The notes: generated by a model from the letters alone, not told the origin. 64,000 nt of DNA from Pseudovibrio denitrificans JCM 12308 (GCF_001310815.1 NZ_BAZK01000001.1:124001-188000), one strand, 5' to 3'. Shown: positions 8,346-18,714, counted from the stretch's first letter. Made by a program: numbers and translations.

Positions 8346-10850
8346 GAGCTGCCTCCTGAGTTGAGCAAGATTGATCCAACCGTTTGAGGCCGATACGAGG
8401 AACGGGGCTGAGGTTTTCAAAGCTGACGCGCTCACCGTTGGCTTTCAGATCCCCTTCCCAGTTAAGGGAGAGAGAGCCTTGTCCTTCGATCTCAACACTT
8501 AGCGTCAAAGCCTCTGAATTCCAGCTGATTTTGCTGGCGAGCAGGCGTGCTTTGAACTCTGCGAAGGTCTCTGTTTGCGCTGAGCCGGTTATAGTCAACC
8601 ATGCGTTGCGGTGGCCTTCACTGCGGAACTCGACACCTGCAAAACAGCCGGTTTGCAGTGGTTCAATACCGTTTGCAGCGAAGAAGGCGGTGAAACCATC
8701 TTTGACGCGGGCAAAGAGCCAATTGCCGGTGAGTTCATGCTCATCACACACGTGCAATGGCGCGTAGAGGTGGGTAAAGTCCGCCTCTTCTTCTGCTCCG
8801 TTGAAAATCATCAGACCGACTGGGCCTGATTGATCGGCGCGCGGAAGGATTCCGTTGCCAGACCAATAGGATGGACGTCCACTGCCCCAGACCTGTGTTT
8901 CACCGGGGTGATTAACCCAGAACCGCGCATACGGATTGCCTGCGAGCATCACATCTTGCACGTGCTGCTGGTGGCCGTGCTGACCGGTTTTGTGATCTAC
9001 CACGGTTGAAAGCTGCGCCTCTGACGTTTTGTAGAGTTTCAGCTTGCCTGCATGCTCATGGCCCTGCGTGTAGCTGGTTTCCAGCGCACGGCCTTGCGGA
9101 ACAGACGCGTAGGCACCTGTCTCCTCCGGCGGTATGTAATCACTCAGCGCAATCATGGTTGAGGCGAAGTTGCCGGAGGAGACAAAACCATCACCCCATG
9201 CAAAATGGCAGAGTGTAGCCAGTTCACTGGCTGGACCGGCAAAGATATCCTTGTCGTAACACCGCCCCATGGTGCCGGCTGGCAGGCCGGACTGGGTGTG
9301 CAGCGCCATCATCTGGAAGATGGAATCCATCAGCGCTTTGGAGCGATCACGAATGTCTGCATCCGGTGCCAGATGATACAGGCTGTCAGGCCGATGAAGT
9401 CGATTGGGTAGTATGGAATGGAGTTCCATTCTGCCAAACCATCCCGCTCAACGGTTTCAAACCACTTCAACAGCCGCTCATAGCCAACCTGCTTTTGTTG
9501 CTGGCCTTTGCGCCCGGAGCAGAGAAACAGATCTTCCGGGAACATTGAACCCGCCAGATACTGAGATGCGTGGAAGCAGAGTGTGTGGTTTTCACTCCAG
9601 AACCACATGGCATCATTGCCCGGCTCATCGAACCAATAGCGAAAGCCAAGGATGGTGGAGCGGACACGGCGCCAGGTTTGCTCTGAAAGCTTCGTCCAAG
9701 CATGGTCTTTCCATATCCATAGCAGTGGCAGGAAGGCAAAATCAGCACAATCTTCACGGCGGGAGATCTTGCTCAGAGCTTCTAAAAGCAGTCTCTCAGA
9801 GGTTGCCAGATCAGTACCCATATGCAGCTTTGACAGAGCGTGGGAGAGATGGCTTTCCCCTGTCTGGGCGCTGGAGGCCAAGAGCTCTGCACGGCGTTCT
9901 TCCAGCGTTGCACCAGAGCCTTGCTGTAGATCTTTCAGACAGACAACGCCGACCTCACGGGCAACGCCAAGCCCTTGCGTGACAAGAGTCACCCGCACCA
10001 GGTTGGTGGCTGGAGCCAGCTCATCAACGCTTGGACCAATCAGGCGATTGGAGCCTTTTAGCAGGGTATAGGCGTTCTTGCTTCCGGCCAGCGTTGGCTT
10101 GAGCAGTGGCAACGTTTCAACGTGGATCTGTGCGTCTTCCGGCAAGGCGCCGTCAAACTGAAGCTCCACGTGGCCTTGAGAGTAGTAGAGCTTATCCGGC
10201 TGGACGCTGGAGATGAACGCTTCTGCTGCTTTGAGCGCCTTTGCATCATAGGAGGCGCTGAGACCGACCTGAAGGTCAGCTTCTGTTGCCTCAGAGCCTT
10301 CATAGATAAGCTCCAGGGAGTAGACGGTATCGCGCTCAGCGATGTCTTCCAGATGCACGAGGATCTCGTTAGCACCTTCAGACAGGGCCAGCGTTTCGAT
10401 GCTCTCCTGCGGCTTGTTGCGCACCAAAGGCTCAAACGCGAAGCCGAACTTCCCATTTGCCCAGACACGCGCACCACCAGCGGTGCGGACGCGGAACTGA
10501 TAGTTGCCCGCAACCGGGGCATTGACCACACAGCGCAGGACGCGTTGCAGGTGAGTTGGACAGAACCAGAAGCCGCTGAAATCCAGCACAGATTGCGAAG
10601 GCTGAATGCGGGTTTCGGTGAGTTCAACACCTGCCGGGCATGGCACTTCCCTGCCCTTCATGTCATTCCAGAAAGCTATACGGCACGGCAGATCGCCCAC
10701 ATCCGTAAAGCCGTTGATGTAGGTGTAGTTCACCTTATCCGACAGGGTATCTGCCTCACCAGCAAAGGGCGTCTCCGTCAGTCCAGAGACCTCCCAATAG
10801 CTTAAGGGCTCACCCTTTTTGATTTGCCAGGGGAATTGTGTCTTTGGCAC
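8338..10850 (-). CDS. Unrecognised 837-residue protein of the oligouronide operon, frameshifted
   Basis: I cannot name the family. The first 200 or so residues look like a carbohydrate-binding or PA14-like beta-sandwich (YQFRVRTAGGARVWANGKF, NEILVHLEDIAERDTVYSLEL). The middle is helical and Trp-rich, resembling an (alpha/alpha) toroid of lyases (FAFLPLLWIWKDHAW, AMWFWSENHTLCFHASQYL), and the end is beta-rich. No signal peptide is visible. The frame breaks at about 9381; restoring one C joins DFIGLTA to LYHLAPDADIRDRSKAL. The GTG start at 10850 has an AAGGAG site upstream. Its place between the transporter and GH105 suggests a role in oligouronide cleavage or debranching. A lyase or hydrolase is plausible but unproven. 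Confidence 0.7.
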
Positions 10851-10887
10851 AAAACCACTCCTTGTAAATGGGGTATTTCTCTGGGTT

Positions 10888-12122
10888 TCAGGAGAGCGAC
10901 AGTTCGATCTGCTCGATACAGCTCACCAGCTCATGAAGGGAGGCGATGGTGCGGGTTGGCTCTTCACTGGCATCCGTCGGCACCACGTTGCGGCGCTGCG
11001 TCCACTTATGGAAGATGCTCTTGTGGCCTGCACCGTTTGCACCTTTGATGTCGCGCTCAAGGTTGTTGCCCACCATCACGATGTTCGGCGCATCAGTTTC
11101 ACTCAGTCCGAGCGATGTCATTGCAGTTCCAAACATTTGGAAATCAGGCTTCAGCACACCCACATCACCTGAAATGGTGTGGCTTTCAAAGTGATGCCAA
11201 AGATCGTGCTGACCTAGAATGTTCTCGAAGGTTGCTCGTGGGCCATCTGCCACGAGCGCTAGGCGATAGCCGCGTGAGACTAACGTATTCAGCGCTTCGC
11301 GGGCATGTGGCAACAGCTCAGCGCCATAAGCGACATCGCTGCCTTCCTTTTTGATTTCAGTGCCTTCATCGATGAGGGTATCACCGCAATCCAGGAAGAT
11401 GGCTTTGAAATGCGGTAGAGTTTCACGCAGATCGCTGATGAGATGCTTTACACGCTCAGGAATCCAGCTCTCAACACGAGCCCACGGCAGCAGATCGCCT
11501 TCAGCACAATCCCAGCGCAGTGTTTCACCGTAGGATGGCTCCAGCACCAAACGCTGCATTTGCAGGCGTGCGAGGCGGTGCTCATATGGAGTGACCTCAC
11601 CAAACTCCTGCGAGAATGGATTCCCCATATGAACACCATGTAACCCCGCCCCCAACGAGCACTCATAACGGGTATGTGTTTCACGTTCTTTCATGGCATC
11701 ACGGGATGCAAAATGGGCGTGTTTGCCAGGTTCTGCCCAAAGCGTGACGCGGCCATTTTCAAGCGGCAATACGTCGCCGTTTTTCATTTCAACACGCTTG
11801 CCATGTTGAGATGCTTCAACAGCGACAACCTGATCCTCTGCGTTCAAATGAACCAGACGTGCTCCAGATCGTACAAATGCTGGATGTCGTAGTCCCAGAA
11901 GATCGCATATTCGATGACGCGGTCAGCTTTGGGTGCAATTTCAAACTTGCTGCTTGGGGATTTACCCGCTTCCGCAAAGACAGTGAAGCCGATCGCGGTT
12001 GGACGCCATGGTTCGGATCGATCCAGTCGCAGGACTGGCGCAAACTTACGCGCAAGGTTGAGTTCGTCAGTTTCCTGAAGACCCTGCCTCAAGGCAATGA
12101 GGCTTCCGTTTTTATTGGTCAT
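10888..12122 (-). CDS. Fusion of a VPS62-like domain with a HAD hydrolase, frameshifted
   Basis: The N-terminal 180 residues resemble the VPS62/DUF946-type fold (RVIEYAIFWDYDIQHLYDLEH, VVAVEASQHG, PGKHAHFAS). The C-terminal 230 residues are a HAD-superfamily hydrolase: motif I AIFLDCGDTLIDEG, motif II LVADGPRATF, motif III VGVLKPDFQMF, motif IV IVMVGNNLERDIKGANGAG. In motif I the position two after the nucleophile is Gly rather than Asp, which departs from standard HAD phosphatases. The frame breaks near 11851; one added base joins EHVWF to HLNAEDQVVAVE, giving 411 aa. The start at 12122 overlaps the upstream ATPase gene by 11 bp. The substrate is unknown; the operon suggests a sugar phosphate or oligouronide derivative. 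Confidence 0.75.
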
Positions 12123-13152
12123 AGTTGGCCCCTTGTAGCTTCAGGTCAGCAGAATGATGGCAGCGGACGAACCGGCCTTCTGCTGTTTCAGTCAATTCCG
12201 GATTGGACATGTGGCAGAGCTCGGATGCATGCGGGCACCGGCTTGCAAATGCGCAGCCCACTGGCAGGTTTGCCGGATCGGCCACCTCCCCTTTGACGAG
12301 ACCACGCTTCTTGGCGCGGGCGCGTTTTGGATCAGGGATCGGGATCGCAGATAGCAGCGCTTCAGAGTATGGATGCAGTGGCTGTTCAAAGAAGCTGGCA
12401 GTATCTGCCACTTCCACCAATCGGCCTGCATACATCACGCCGATGCGATCACTGATGTGCTCCACCATACTCAGATCGTGGGTGATGAAGAGATAGGTAA
12501 GCCCCATCTGCTCCTGCAGATCCTGCAGCAGATTGATGGTTTGCGCGGCAATGGACACATCCAGCGCGGACACGGATTCATCCGCTGCGATGAAGGTCGG
12601 GTTCAGAGCCAAAGCACGTGCAATGCCGATACGCTGACGCTGACCACCACTGAACGCATGCGGGTAACGGGTCATGTTTTCCGGACGCAGGCCCACTTTG
12701 ATGAGCAAGTCGGCAACGCGATCTTCCAGCTCACTCTTATTGGTGATGCCATTGTTGACCAGCGGCTCGCTGACCAGCTGCAACAGCGTCATGCGCGGAT
12801 TGAGTGAGGCATACGGATCCTGAAAGATCATCTGCATGTACTGACGGAGCTGGCGCATTTCTGCTTCGCTCTTGTGGGTCAGGTCATGCCAGTTGCCTTC
12901 AGGGTCTTTAAAGCGGATTGTGCCGCCGGTTGGCTCGTAGGCTCGCAGCAAGGCGCGTGCCGTGGTGGATTTGCCGGAGCCACTTTCGCCCACGATGCCC
13001 AGGGTCTCGCCTTTTCTGATGTAAAACGACACATCATCAACGGCTTTAACAGCGCCTAACTCACGGCCCAGAAAACCCTTTTTGATGGGAAAGTGCATCT
13101 GCAGCTTTTCAACGCTGATCAGAGCATCATCAGGTATATGAAAATTAGTCAT
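12112..13152 (-). CDS. Peptide/oligouronide-type ABC transporter ATPase, OppF-like
   Basis: Second ATPase of a dipeptide/oligopeptide-class importer, 346 aa. Walker A GESGSGKSTTARALL, Q-loop MQMIFQDPYASLNPRM, signature FSGGQRQRIGIARAL, and the C-terminal oligo_HPY region with four-cysteine-type pattern (CAFASRCPHASELC) that can hold an iron-sulfur cluster in DppF/OppF proteins. I place the start at 13152 (MTNFHIPDD), 13 bp after the preceding ATPase stop; the longer frame adds 19 residues without homology. Its genetic setting with GH28, GH105 and kdu genes argues that this transporter carries pectin-derived oligomers rather than peptides. Confidence 0.88.
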   Translation of the reverse strand: MTNFHIPDDALISVEKLQMHFPIKKGFLGRELGAVKAVDDVSFYIRKGETLGIVGESGSGKSTTARALLRAYEPTGGTIRFKDPEGNWHDLTHKSEAEMRQLRQYMQMIFQDPYASLNPRMTLLQLVSEPLVNNGITNKSELEDRVADLLIKVGLRPENMTRYPHAFSGGQRQRIGIARALALNPTFIAADESVSALDVSIAAQTINLLQDLQEQMGLTYLFITHDLSMVEHISDRIGVMYAGRLVEVADTASFFEQPLHPYSEALLSAIPIPDPKRARAKKRGLVKGEVADPANLPVGCAFASRCPHASELCHMSNPELTETAEGRFVRCHHSADLKLQGANYDQ

Positions 13153-13165
13153 GGGAGTATCGCTC

Positions 13166-14164
13166 TTATGCCTGATGGAGATGACAGCGGGCCATCTGAT
13201 CGTTTTCAAAATGCGTCAGCTCAGGGATCTGGCTTGTGCATTTGCCTGCCATTTTCTCAGCACAGCGGGTATGGAACACGCAGCCTGTTGGCAGGTTGAA
13301 TGGATCCGGCACCATGCCTTCGATGGTTTGCAGACGGCGGCGTTTTTGACCATCCAGACGCGGAATGGATTGCAACAGCGCACGGGTGTACGGATGTTTG
13401 GGATGATAGAAGATGTCATCCACCGAGGCCGTTTCCACCGCATTGCCCAGGTACATAACCGAGACGCGATCTGCGATTTCTGCCACCACACCGAAGTTAT
13501 GGGTGATGAAGATCACCGCCATGTTCAGTTCATCCTGCAAGGACATGATGAGATCGAGGATCTGCGCTTCTGTGGTTACATCCAGCGCTGTCGTCGGTTC
13601 ATCCGCCAGCAACAGGCTTGGATTACAGGACAGTGCCATGGCGATCATGGCACGCTGGCGCATACCGCCGGAAAGCTGGTGCGGGTACTTTTTCAGCATC
13701 TCCATTGGCTTTGGCATTTGCACCATAGCCAGAAGATCTGCAGCTCGTTCCACCTGTGCCTTTTTGGAAAGGTCCGTATGCAGGTTCAGCGTTGTCATGA
13801 TCTGCTTGCCGATGGAATGTACCGGGCTGAGGGCTGTCATCGGCTCCTGAAAAATCATGCCAATATGGCCGCCGCGCAGCTCGCGCATCTTTCGGCTTTC
13901 GCGTTTTTCAGCGAGGATGTCGACGACTTCACCGTCATTTTTGCGAAATTTTACGGAGCCGTTGGTGACCGTGGCGTTGCGGGGCAGCAGGTTCATGATG
14001 GAGCGTGCACTCAAAGACTTGCCGCTGCCACTTTCACCTACGATGCCAAGCACTTCTCCCGGTTTTACCGAGAAGGTGACACCATTGACGGCATTGACGG
14101 TTCCCTCACGCATCTCAAAGCAGATATTGAGATCATTGATTTCGAGAATGGTTTCATCCTGCAT
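13166..14164 (-). CDS. Peptide/oligouronide-type ABC transporter ATPase, OppD-like
   Basis: First ATPase of the same importer, 332 aa. Walker A GESGSGKSLSARSI, Q-loop IGMIFQEPMTALSPVHS, signature LSGGMRQRAMIAMAL, Walker B LLADEPTTALDVT, and the DppD-type tail with CVFHTRCAEKMAGKC. It pairs with the downstream OppF-like protein to form the cytoplasmic engine of the transporter. The start at 14164 lies 12 bp after the permease stop with an AAGGAG-like site (the sequence before the ATG reads GGAGAACGG). Confidence 0.9.
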   Translation of the reverse strand: MQDETILEINDLNICFEMREGTVNAVNGVTFSVKPGEVLGIVGESGSGKSLSARSIMNLLPRNATVTNGSVKFRKNDGEVVDILAEKRESRKMRELRGGHIGMIFQEPMTALSPVHSIGKQIMTTLNLHTDLSKKAQVERAADLLAMVQMPKPMEMLKKYPHQLSGGMRQRAMIAMALSCNPSLLLADEPTTALDVTTEAQILDLIMSLQDELNMAVIFITHNFGVVAEIADRVSVMYLGNAVETASVDDIFYHPKHPYTRALLQSIPRLDGQKRRRLQTIEGMVPDPFNLPTGCVFHTRCAEKMAGKCTSQIPELTHFENDQMARCHLHQA

Positions 14165-14176
14165 GATCCGTTCTCC

Positions 14177-15319
14177 TTATTTTTGGTAGGGATCGGCAGC
14201 GTCACGCAAGCCATCGCCAAGGAAGTTGAAAGCAAGGATTGTCACAACAATCGCCACGCCCGGAATGAGGAGCCACGGAGCCAGTGCGATTGAGCGCAGA
14301 TTCTGAGCATCCTGAAGCAACACACCCCAACTGATGACCGGAGGACGTAGGCCCAGACCAAGGAAGCTCAGTGCCGTCTCACCCAAGATCATTTCCGGGA
14401 TCGCCAGAGAGATCGCTGCGATCACATAGGATGTCATGGATGGCAGCATATGACGGGTCACGATGCGGGTCTTGGTTGCACCTGATAGGCGGGCCGCCAG
14501 CACGAAGTCCTGATTGCGGATGGTCATGAAGTGACCGCGGACAACGCGTGCCAGGTTGGTCCAGCCAATCAGCGCCAGAATGACTGTGATGAGCAGATAG
14601 ACAAGGATCGGATCCCAGTTCACTGGTAGCGCTGCAGCCAGACCAAGCCAGAGTGGGATGGTTGGGATGGAGCGGACAAGCTCTGCCATGCGCTGGATGA
14701 TGGTGTCGACTGTTCCACCAATGAGGCCTGCAAGACTGCCGAGCGTAATGCCGATTACGAAGGAGAAAAACACACCGATGAGGCCAACAGAGAGCGTGAC
14801 ACGTGCGCCGTAGACCAGACGGGAGAACAAATCACGCCCAAGCTTGTCTGTGCCAAGGATGTAGATGCGATTGCGCTTCCCTTCTACGCCAAACAAGTGC
14901 AGCTTGGTTGGGATGAAGCCCCAGAAGTTATACTTGTCACCTTCCACGAAGAAGCGGATACGGTTGATCTTGCTGGTGTCTTCCTCAAAAGACAAACGAG
15001 CGGTGTTTGGATCGCGCTGACGCTTGAGGCCATAAACAAACGGGCCCTGAAACGTGCCATCTTCACTGAAGAAGTGGATGGACTGCGGTGGAACGAACGG
15101 ATGCAGCCGGTTGTGTTTGAATGGATCATACGGCGCCAGGAAGCCTGCAAAAGCGGCAACCAGATACAACACGATGATCACGCCCAGAGACCACAGGGCC
15201 AGTTTGTGTTTTTTGAAGCGCCACCACATCAACGTCAGCGGTTTGGCGGTGTAAGAGGAGTTTTCCTTCACCTCTACAGCAGGTTCAACAGCGGGATCGC
15301 TAAGAGTTTGCTCTGACAT
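14177..15319 (-). CDS. ABC transporter permease, OppC/YejE-like
   Basis: Inner-membrane permease of 380 aa. An N-terminal anchor helix (LALWSLGVIIVLYLVAAFAG) is followed by a long periplasmic insertion (about residues 60-150) of the type seen in YejE and related long OppC proteins. The five-helix BPD_transp_1 core carries the EAA loop (SGATKTRIVTRHMLPS, with AIPEMILGETALSFLGLG). It forms the channel with the OppB-like protein whose gene ends 6 bp upstream. The large insertion may contact the binding protein. Confidence 0.9.
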   Translation of the reverse strand: MSEQTLSDPAVEPAVEVKENSSYTAKPLTLMWWRFKKHKLALWSLGVIIVLYLVAAFAGFLAPYDPFKHNRLHPFVPPQSIHFFSEDGTFQGPFVYGLKRQRDPNTARLSFEEDTSKINRIRFFVEGDKYNFWGFIPTKLHLFGVEGKRNRIYILGTDKLGRDLFSRLVYGARVTLSVGLIGVFFSFVIGITLGSLAGLIGGTVDTIIQRMAELVRSIPTIPLWLGLAAALPVNWDPILVYLLITVILALIGWTNLARVVRGHFMTIRNQDFVLAARLSGATKTRIVTRHMLPSMTSYVIAAISLAIPEMILGETALSFLGLGLRPPVISWGVLLQDAQNLRSIALAPWLLIPGVAIVVTILAFNFLGDGLRDAADPYQK

Positions 15320-15325
15320 AGTGCC

Positions 15326-16312
15326 TCACGAATGACGAATGCGTGGATCGGTCAGCACCAGCAGGATGTCTGAAAGCAACGTGCCAATGATGGTGAAGAC
15401 GCTAAGTATGAGAATGAAGCCACCGGCCAGATACATGTCCTGGTTCTGCAAGGAGCGCAAAAGAAGTGGACCAGTCGTCGGCAGGTTCAGCACCACAGCG
15501 GTGATCACATCGCCGGAAATGAGTGCCGGCAGTGCCCAGCCAACGGTTGAGATGAATGGATTGAGCGCAACGCGAACCGGATAGCGCCAGACAACCTGTC
15601 GCTCGCTGAGGCCCTGCGCATAGGCGGTTTCAACGTAAGGTTTGCCGAGCTCTTCGAGCATGTTGGCGCGCATGATACGCAGCAGGCCAGCAGCACCACC
15701 GGTGGAGAGCACCAGAACCGGCACCCAGAGGTGGGAGAGCAGATCAACAAACTTGGCAATGGACCATGGAGCATTTTCAAACTCCGGAGAGAACAAGCCA
15801 CCAACATGGAAGTTGAAGTAGAGGAAGCCCATCCACATCAGCACCAAGGCCAGCAGGAAGTCCGGAATACCGCGACCGAGGAAGCCGAGAACCGTGAAGA
15901 GGTGATCAAAGAAAGAGTACTGACGGGTCGCAGAATAGACGCCGATCGGAATAGCGATCGCCCATGTCATCAGCAATGAGAGCACGGAGATCATCAGTGT
16001 GAGGCCGATACGGTCCCAGATCAGTTCGGAAACCGGGAGTTTCCAGTCAAGAGACAGTCCGAAGTCACCATGGAGCAGAATGCCGCCAATCCAGGTCAGG
16101 AACTGCTCGTACATTGGGCGATCCAGACCAAACTCATGACGAATGTGAGCAGCTGTTTCCGCATCAATAACTTCGCCAGTTTCCACCAGTTCAGCAATGT
16201 ATGCCGTTACATAATCTCCAGGTGGAAGCTGAATGATAACGAATGTGGCAATCGTAATAACGATCAATGTCGGGATCGACCACAAAAGGCGATGCGCAAT
16301 ATAACCTGCCAT
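15326..16312 (-). CDS. ABC transporter permease, OppB-like
   Basis: Second permease, 328 aa, with the OppB/DppB N-terminus (YIAHRLLWSIPTLIVITIAT, then VIIQLPPGDYV), the six-helix core and the EAA loop ETAYAQGLSERQVVWRYPVR. The insertion GYVTAYIAEL...FGLDRPMYEQF is typical of the family. It follows the binding-protein gene after a 97-bp gap that contains a strong hairpin. Confidence 0.9.
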   Translation of the reverse strand: MAGYIAHRLLWSIPTLIVITIATFVIIQLPPGDYVTAYIAELVETGEVIDAETAAHIRHEFGLDRPMYEQFLTWIGGILLHGDFGLSLDWKLPVSELIWDRIGLTLMISVLSLLMTWAIAIPIGVYSATRQYSFFDHLFTVLGFLGRGIPDFLLALVLMWMGFLYFNFHVGGLFSPEFENAPWSIAKFVDLLSHLWVPVLVLSTGGAAGLLRIMRANMLEELGKPYVETAYAQGLSERQVVWRYPVRVALNPFISTVGWALPALISGDVITAVVLNLPTTGPLLLRSLQNQDMYLAGGFILILSVFTIIGTLLSDILLVLTDPRIRHS

Positions 16313-16363
16313 TTCCCTTTTCCGTTTTGTTGTACTTGCAAGGAAGCTTTGAAGTATTGAGCC

Positions 16364-16390
16364 GGTGGCGGCATCGGGAACGCCGCCACC
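16364..16390 (-). other. Strong hairpin between the binding-protein and permease genes
   Basis: GGTGGCGGC, nine-base loop, GCCGCCACC: a perfect nine-pair GC-rich stem in the 97-bp gap. No T-run follows on the minus strand. Such structures after binding-protein genes usually protect the upstream mRNA and lower permease expression; that role is inference. Confidence 0.65.
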
Positions 16391-16409
16391 AACTCAACCG
16401 CAAGGCAGT

Positions 16410-18311
16410 TTAATCTTGGGAGAAATAGAGCTGCTGCGGATATGCGAGGCCAACGCCGCGTAACGCGTCGTCGTGGACGAACCCCGCAGGGAAGTTTTTC
16501 AAGCTGTTCTTGCGCACATAGACCGCTGGAGTTTCACCCACGAGCCCCACGTGCCAGCCGTACTGTTTGTGCAAAGTCACCATCCTCTGAGCGTAAGCAT
16601 TTGCCTCTTCCAAGCTGTGAGCGGTCTGGGCATTCTCCCATGCCTTCCAGACATCACGGATCGGGTGATCTTTTGGTGGCTCTTCACCTGACTTGCCGTT
16701 GGTGCTCCACCAGTTGAAGTAGCTTGGCGCGAAGCCATAACGACCAAGGAAGCGGAGCGGATCAGCGGTGATGACAGAGGAGCGATCGAACGTATCGAGA
16801 ACCATGTCGAAGTCAGCTGTATCAACGTGCTGCTGATAGAGCGTGCGGTCGATGATGCGAACAAGCACTTCGATACCAACATCCTGCCAGTAGGTGCGAA
16901 CCACTTCGAGAAGCTCACCTTGAATGTCCCAGCGGGTTTCCAGCACGAGGCTGAGACGGCGACCGTCTGACATCAGGCGGAACCCATCATCGTCACGTTC
17001 AGTAAGACCGATTGCATCCAGCAGCTCAGCGGCTTTGTCCGGATCGTACTCGGTCCAGCGTGTCTCCGCTTCTTCATCGTAGAACGGTGAGCCAGAGATT
17101 GGTGAGGCCTGTCGGGATTCACCAAGGCCTGAGAATGCCAGCTCGTTGATGGTTTCGCGATCCACGGAGATGTTCAGAGCTTCACGGAAACGGATATCCT
17201 CGAACAGTGCTTGCTTCACCTTATCGGCGGAGTTGAGGTTCGGGATGATCGACCATGTGAGCGCCTTAGTCCATTTCTCAATGGTGTAGTCGCCCTTGGC
17301 TTCGTTCTCTTTCAGGAGTGTGAAGTCGGCCACGTTGATGTGGCGGTTCTGCAGGTCGATTTCGCCCTGAATGGCCATGAAGTTGATGGCTTCCGGGTCC
17401 TGGAACAGGCGGTGCTCGATCTGGTCGATGTAAGGAAGCTGGTTCCCTTCCGCATCCACGCCGTAATAGTAAGGGTTGCGCTCCATCACCACAGTGTCAG
17501 ATGGTGGCGGTGTTTTCACGCGCCATGCGGTCAGCACCGGCATATCCGGATTGAACCACCATGCCTGGATCTGCCCTTTGGAATCCCAAAGATCAGTCCA
17601 TTTCTTCGCGCCATGCTTGGCGATGGCCGCCTCCAGCTTAGCTGGATCAGCATAAGTTGGGTGGTAGTTCTTGAGATAGTGGAACGGCTCGATGAAGCCC
17701 GGACGATCGAGGCCCGGACGACCGGTGCTCTCCTTGGCGAGAACGGTCAGGAATAGCGGGTAAGGCTTTTCAAAGGAGACTGTGAAGGTGTAATCGTCGG
17801 CAAAAGACAGCTTCATTGGCACACCGTTGGAGGTGTACAGCGCCTTGATGGATGGCATCAGATCTTCGTTGAGGAACACGTCCTCATACCAGAAGCGCAC
17901 GTCACGAGTGGTGACAGGAGCCCCATCAGACCAGCGCAGACCTTCGCGGATTGTGAAAGTGAACTCGCGGGCATCTTCACTCACGGAGTATTCGCCGATC
18001 CAGCCCGGAACCAGAGACAGGTTCTTCTCGCCATCCATGTAGGTTTCCACCACACGCTCTTCCATGAGCTTGGTTGGTCCCCAACGGTCGCTTGGGCCTT
18101 TGAAGGCGCGCTTCAGGACACCGCCATAGGTGCCGATGCTGTCGTAGACCGGGATGACGCGTGGATTTTTCGGCAGGCGCTCTTCAACCGGTGGCAATTG
18201 ACCGGCTTCGACCAGCTGCTTGAGCATTGGTGCCTCATTATAGGCCCAGCCATTGGCGGCCAGAAACGGCAGCGTCAAAGCAGCAATCGACGTGAGTGTA
18301 ACGCTCTTCAT
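16410..18311 (-). CDS. Peptide-class (SBP_bac_5) extracellular solute-binding protein
   Basis: Large periplasmic binding protein of 633 aa, first gene of the oligouronide operon. It begins with a Sec signal (MKSVTLTSIAALTLPFLAANGWA) without lipobox Cys. Family 5 features follow: YDSIGTYGGVLKRAF, REGLRWSDGAPVTTRDV, a central dimer-like lobe, and the C-terminal DFDMVLDTFDRSSV. The long N-terminal region (ML KQLVEAGQLPPVEERLP) is seen in the subgroup often linked with plant-sugar loci. The start at 18311 is chosen because the preceding in-frame residues break the signal peptide. Oligouronide specificity is inferred from its neighbours. Confidence 0.88.
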   Translation of the reverse strand: MKSVTLTSIAALTLPFLAANGWAYNEAPMLKQLVEAGQLPPVEERLPKNPRVIPVYDSIGTYGGVLKRAFKGPSDRWGPTKLMEERVVETYMDGEKNLSLVPGWIGEYSVSEDAREFTFTIREGLRWSDGAPVTTRDVRFWYEDVFLNEDLMPSIKALYTSNGVPMKLSFADDYTFTVSFEKPYPLFLTVLAKESTGRPGLDRPGFIEPFHYLKNYHPTYADPAKLEAAIAKHGAKKWTDLWDSKGQIQAWWFNPDMPVLTAWRVKTPPPSDTVVMERNPYYYGVDAEGNQLPYIDQIEHRLFQDPEAINFMAIQGEIDLQNRHINVADFTLLKENEAKGDYTIEKWTKALTWSIIPNLNSADKVKQALFEDIRFREALNISVDRETINELAFSGLGESRQASPISGSPFYDEEAETRWTEYDPDKAAELLDAIGLTERDDDGFRLMSDGRRLSLVLETRWDIQGELLEVVRTYWQDVGIEVLVRIIDRTLYQQHVDTADFDMVLDTFDRSSVITADPLRFLGRYGFAPSYFNWWSTNGKSGEEPPKDHPIRDVWKAWENAQTAHSLEEANAYAQRMVTLHKQYGWHVGLVGETPAVYVRKNSLKNFPAGFVHDDALRGVGLAYPQQLYFSQD

Positions 18312-18479
18312 CAAATTCTCCCCCAACTCGCCTTCCCAGATCCTCCCTGGCAAAACGAGTTACTTCCATATATGCAACAAGCCCGCACCACTGCGCTTGG
18401 CAGTCCGAATACAGCCTTTGTTGACAATCAGTTACCCGGCGAAGATGACAGGAGCACCGTTTGACAACAAGGCGACTTT

Positions 18480-18495
18480 ATGAAAATTTTTTCAT
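18480..18495. promoter_or_regulatory. LacI-family operator copy 1 (binding-protein side)
   Basis: ATGAAAA-N2-TTTTCAT, a perfect 16-bp palindrome with a two-base centre (TT). It lies 169 bp upstream of the binding-protein start. The same arms recur at 18715-18730. Shape and length suit a LacI-family dimer. Confidence 0.75.
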
Positions 18496-18714
18496 GATTA
18501 GCTTTCGTGACTACATTTAGGTGATAACCCAATCTGCCTCAACTTCAGCACAAAGTAGATTGCTCGCACTTATATTGTATATTTTCAATTACTTATGACT
18601 TTTTGGATCGTTATAGAGCTTCAATTCTGAACCTAAATTGATTTATTGGATAAGACAGATTCATCAATTGCTTGGTGTCAGTGATACACAACAGCGCGCA
18701 CGTAGGCGTTGCAC

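Noticed and set aside
13151..14293. Plus-strand open frame of 380 codons opposite the OppD-like gene
   Set aside because: Shadow of a conserved ABC ATPase; no ribosome site and biased residue content.
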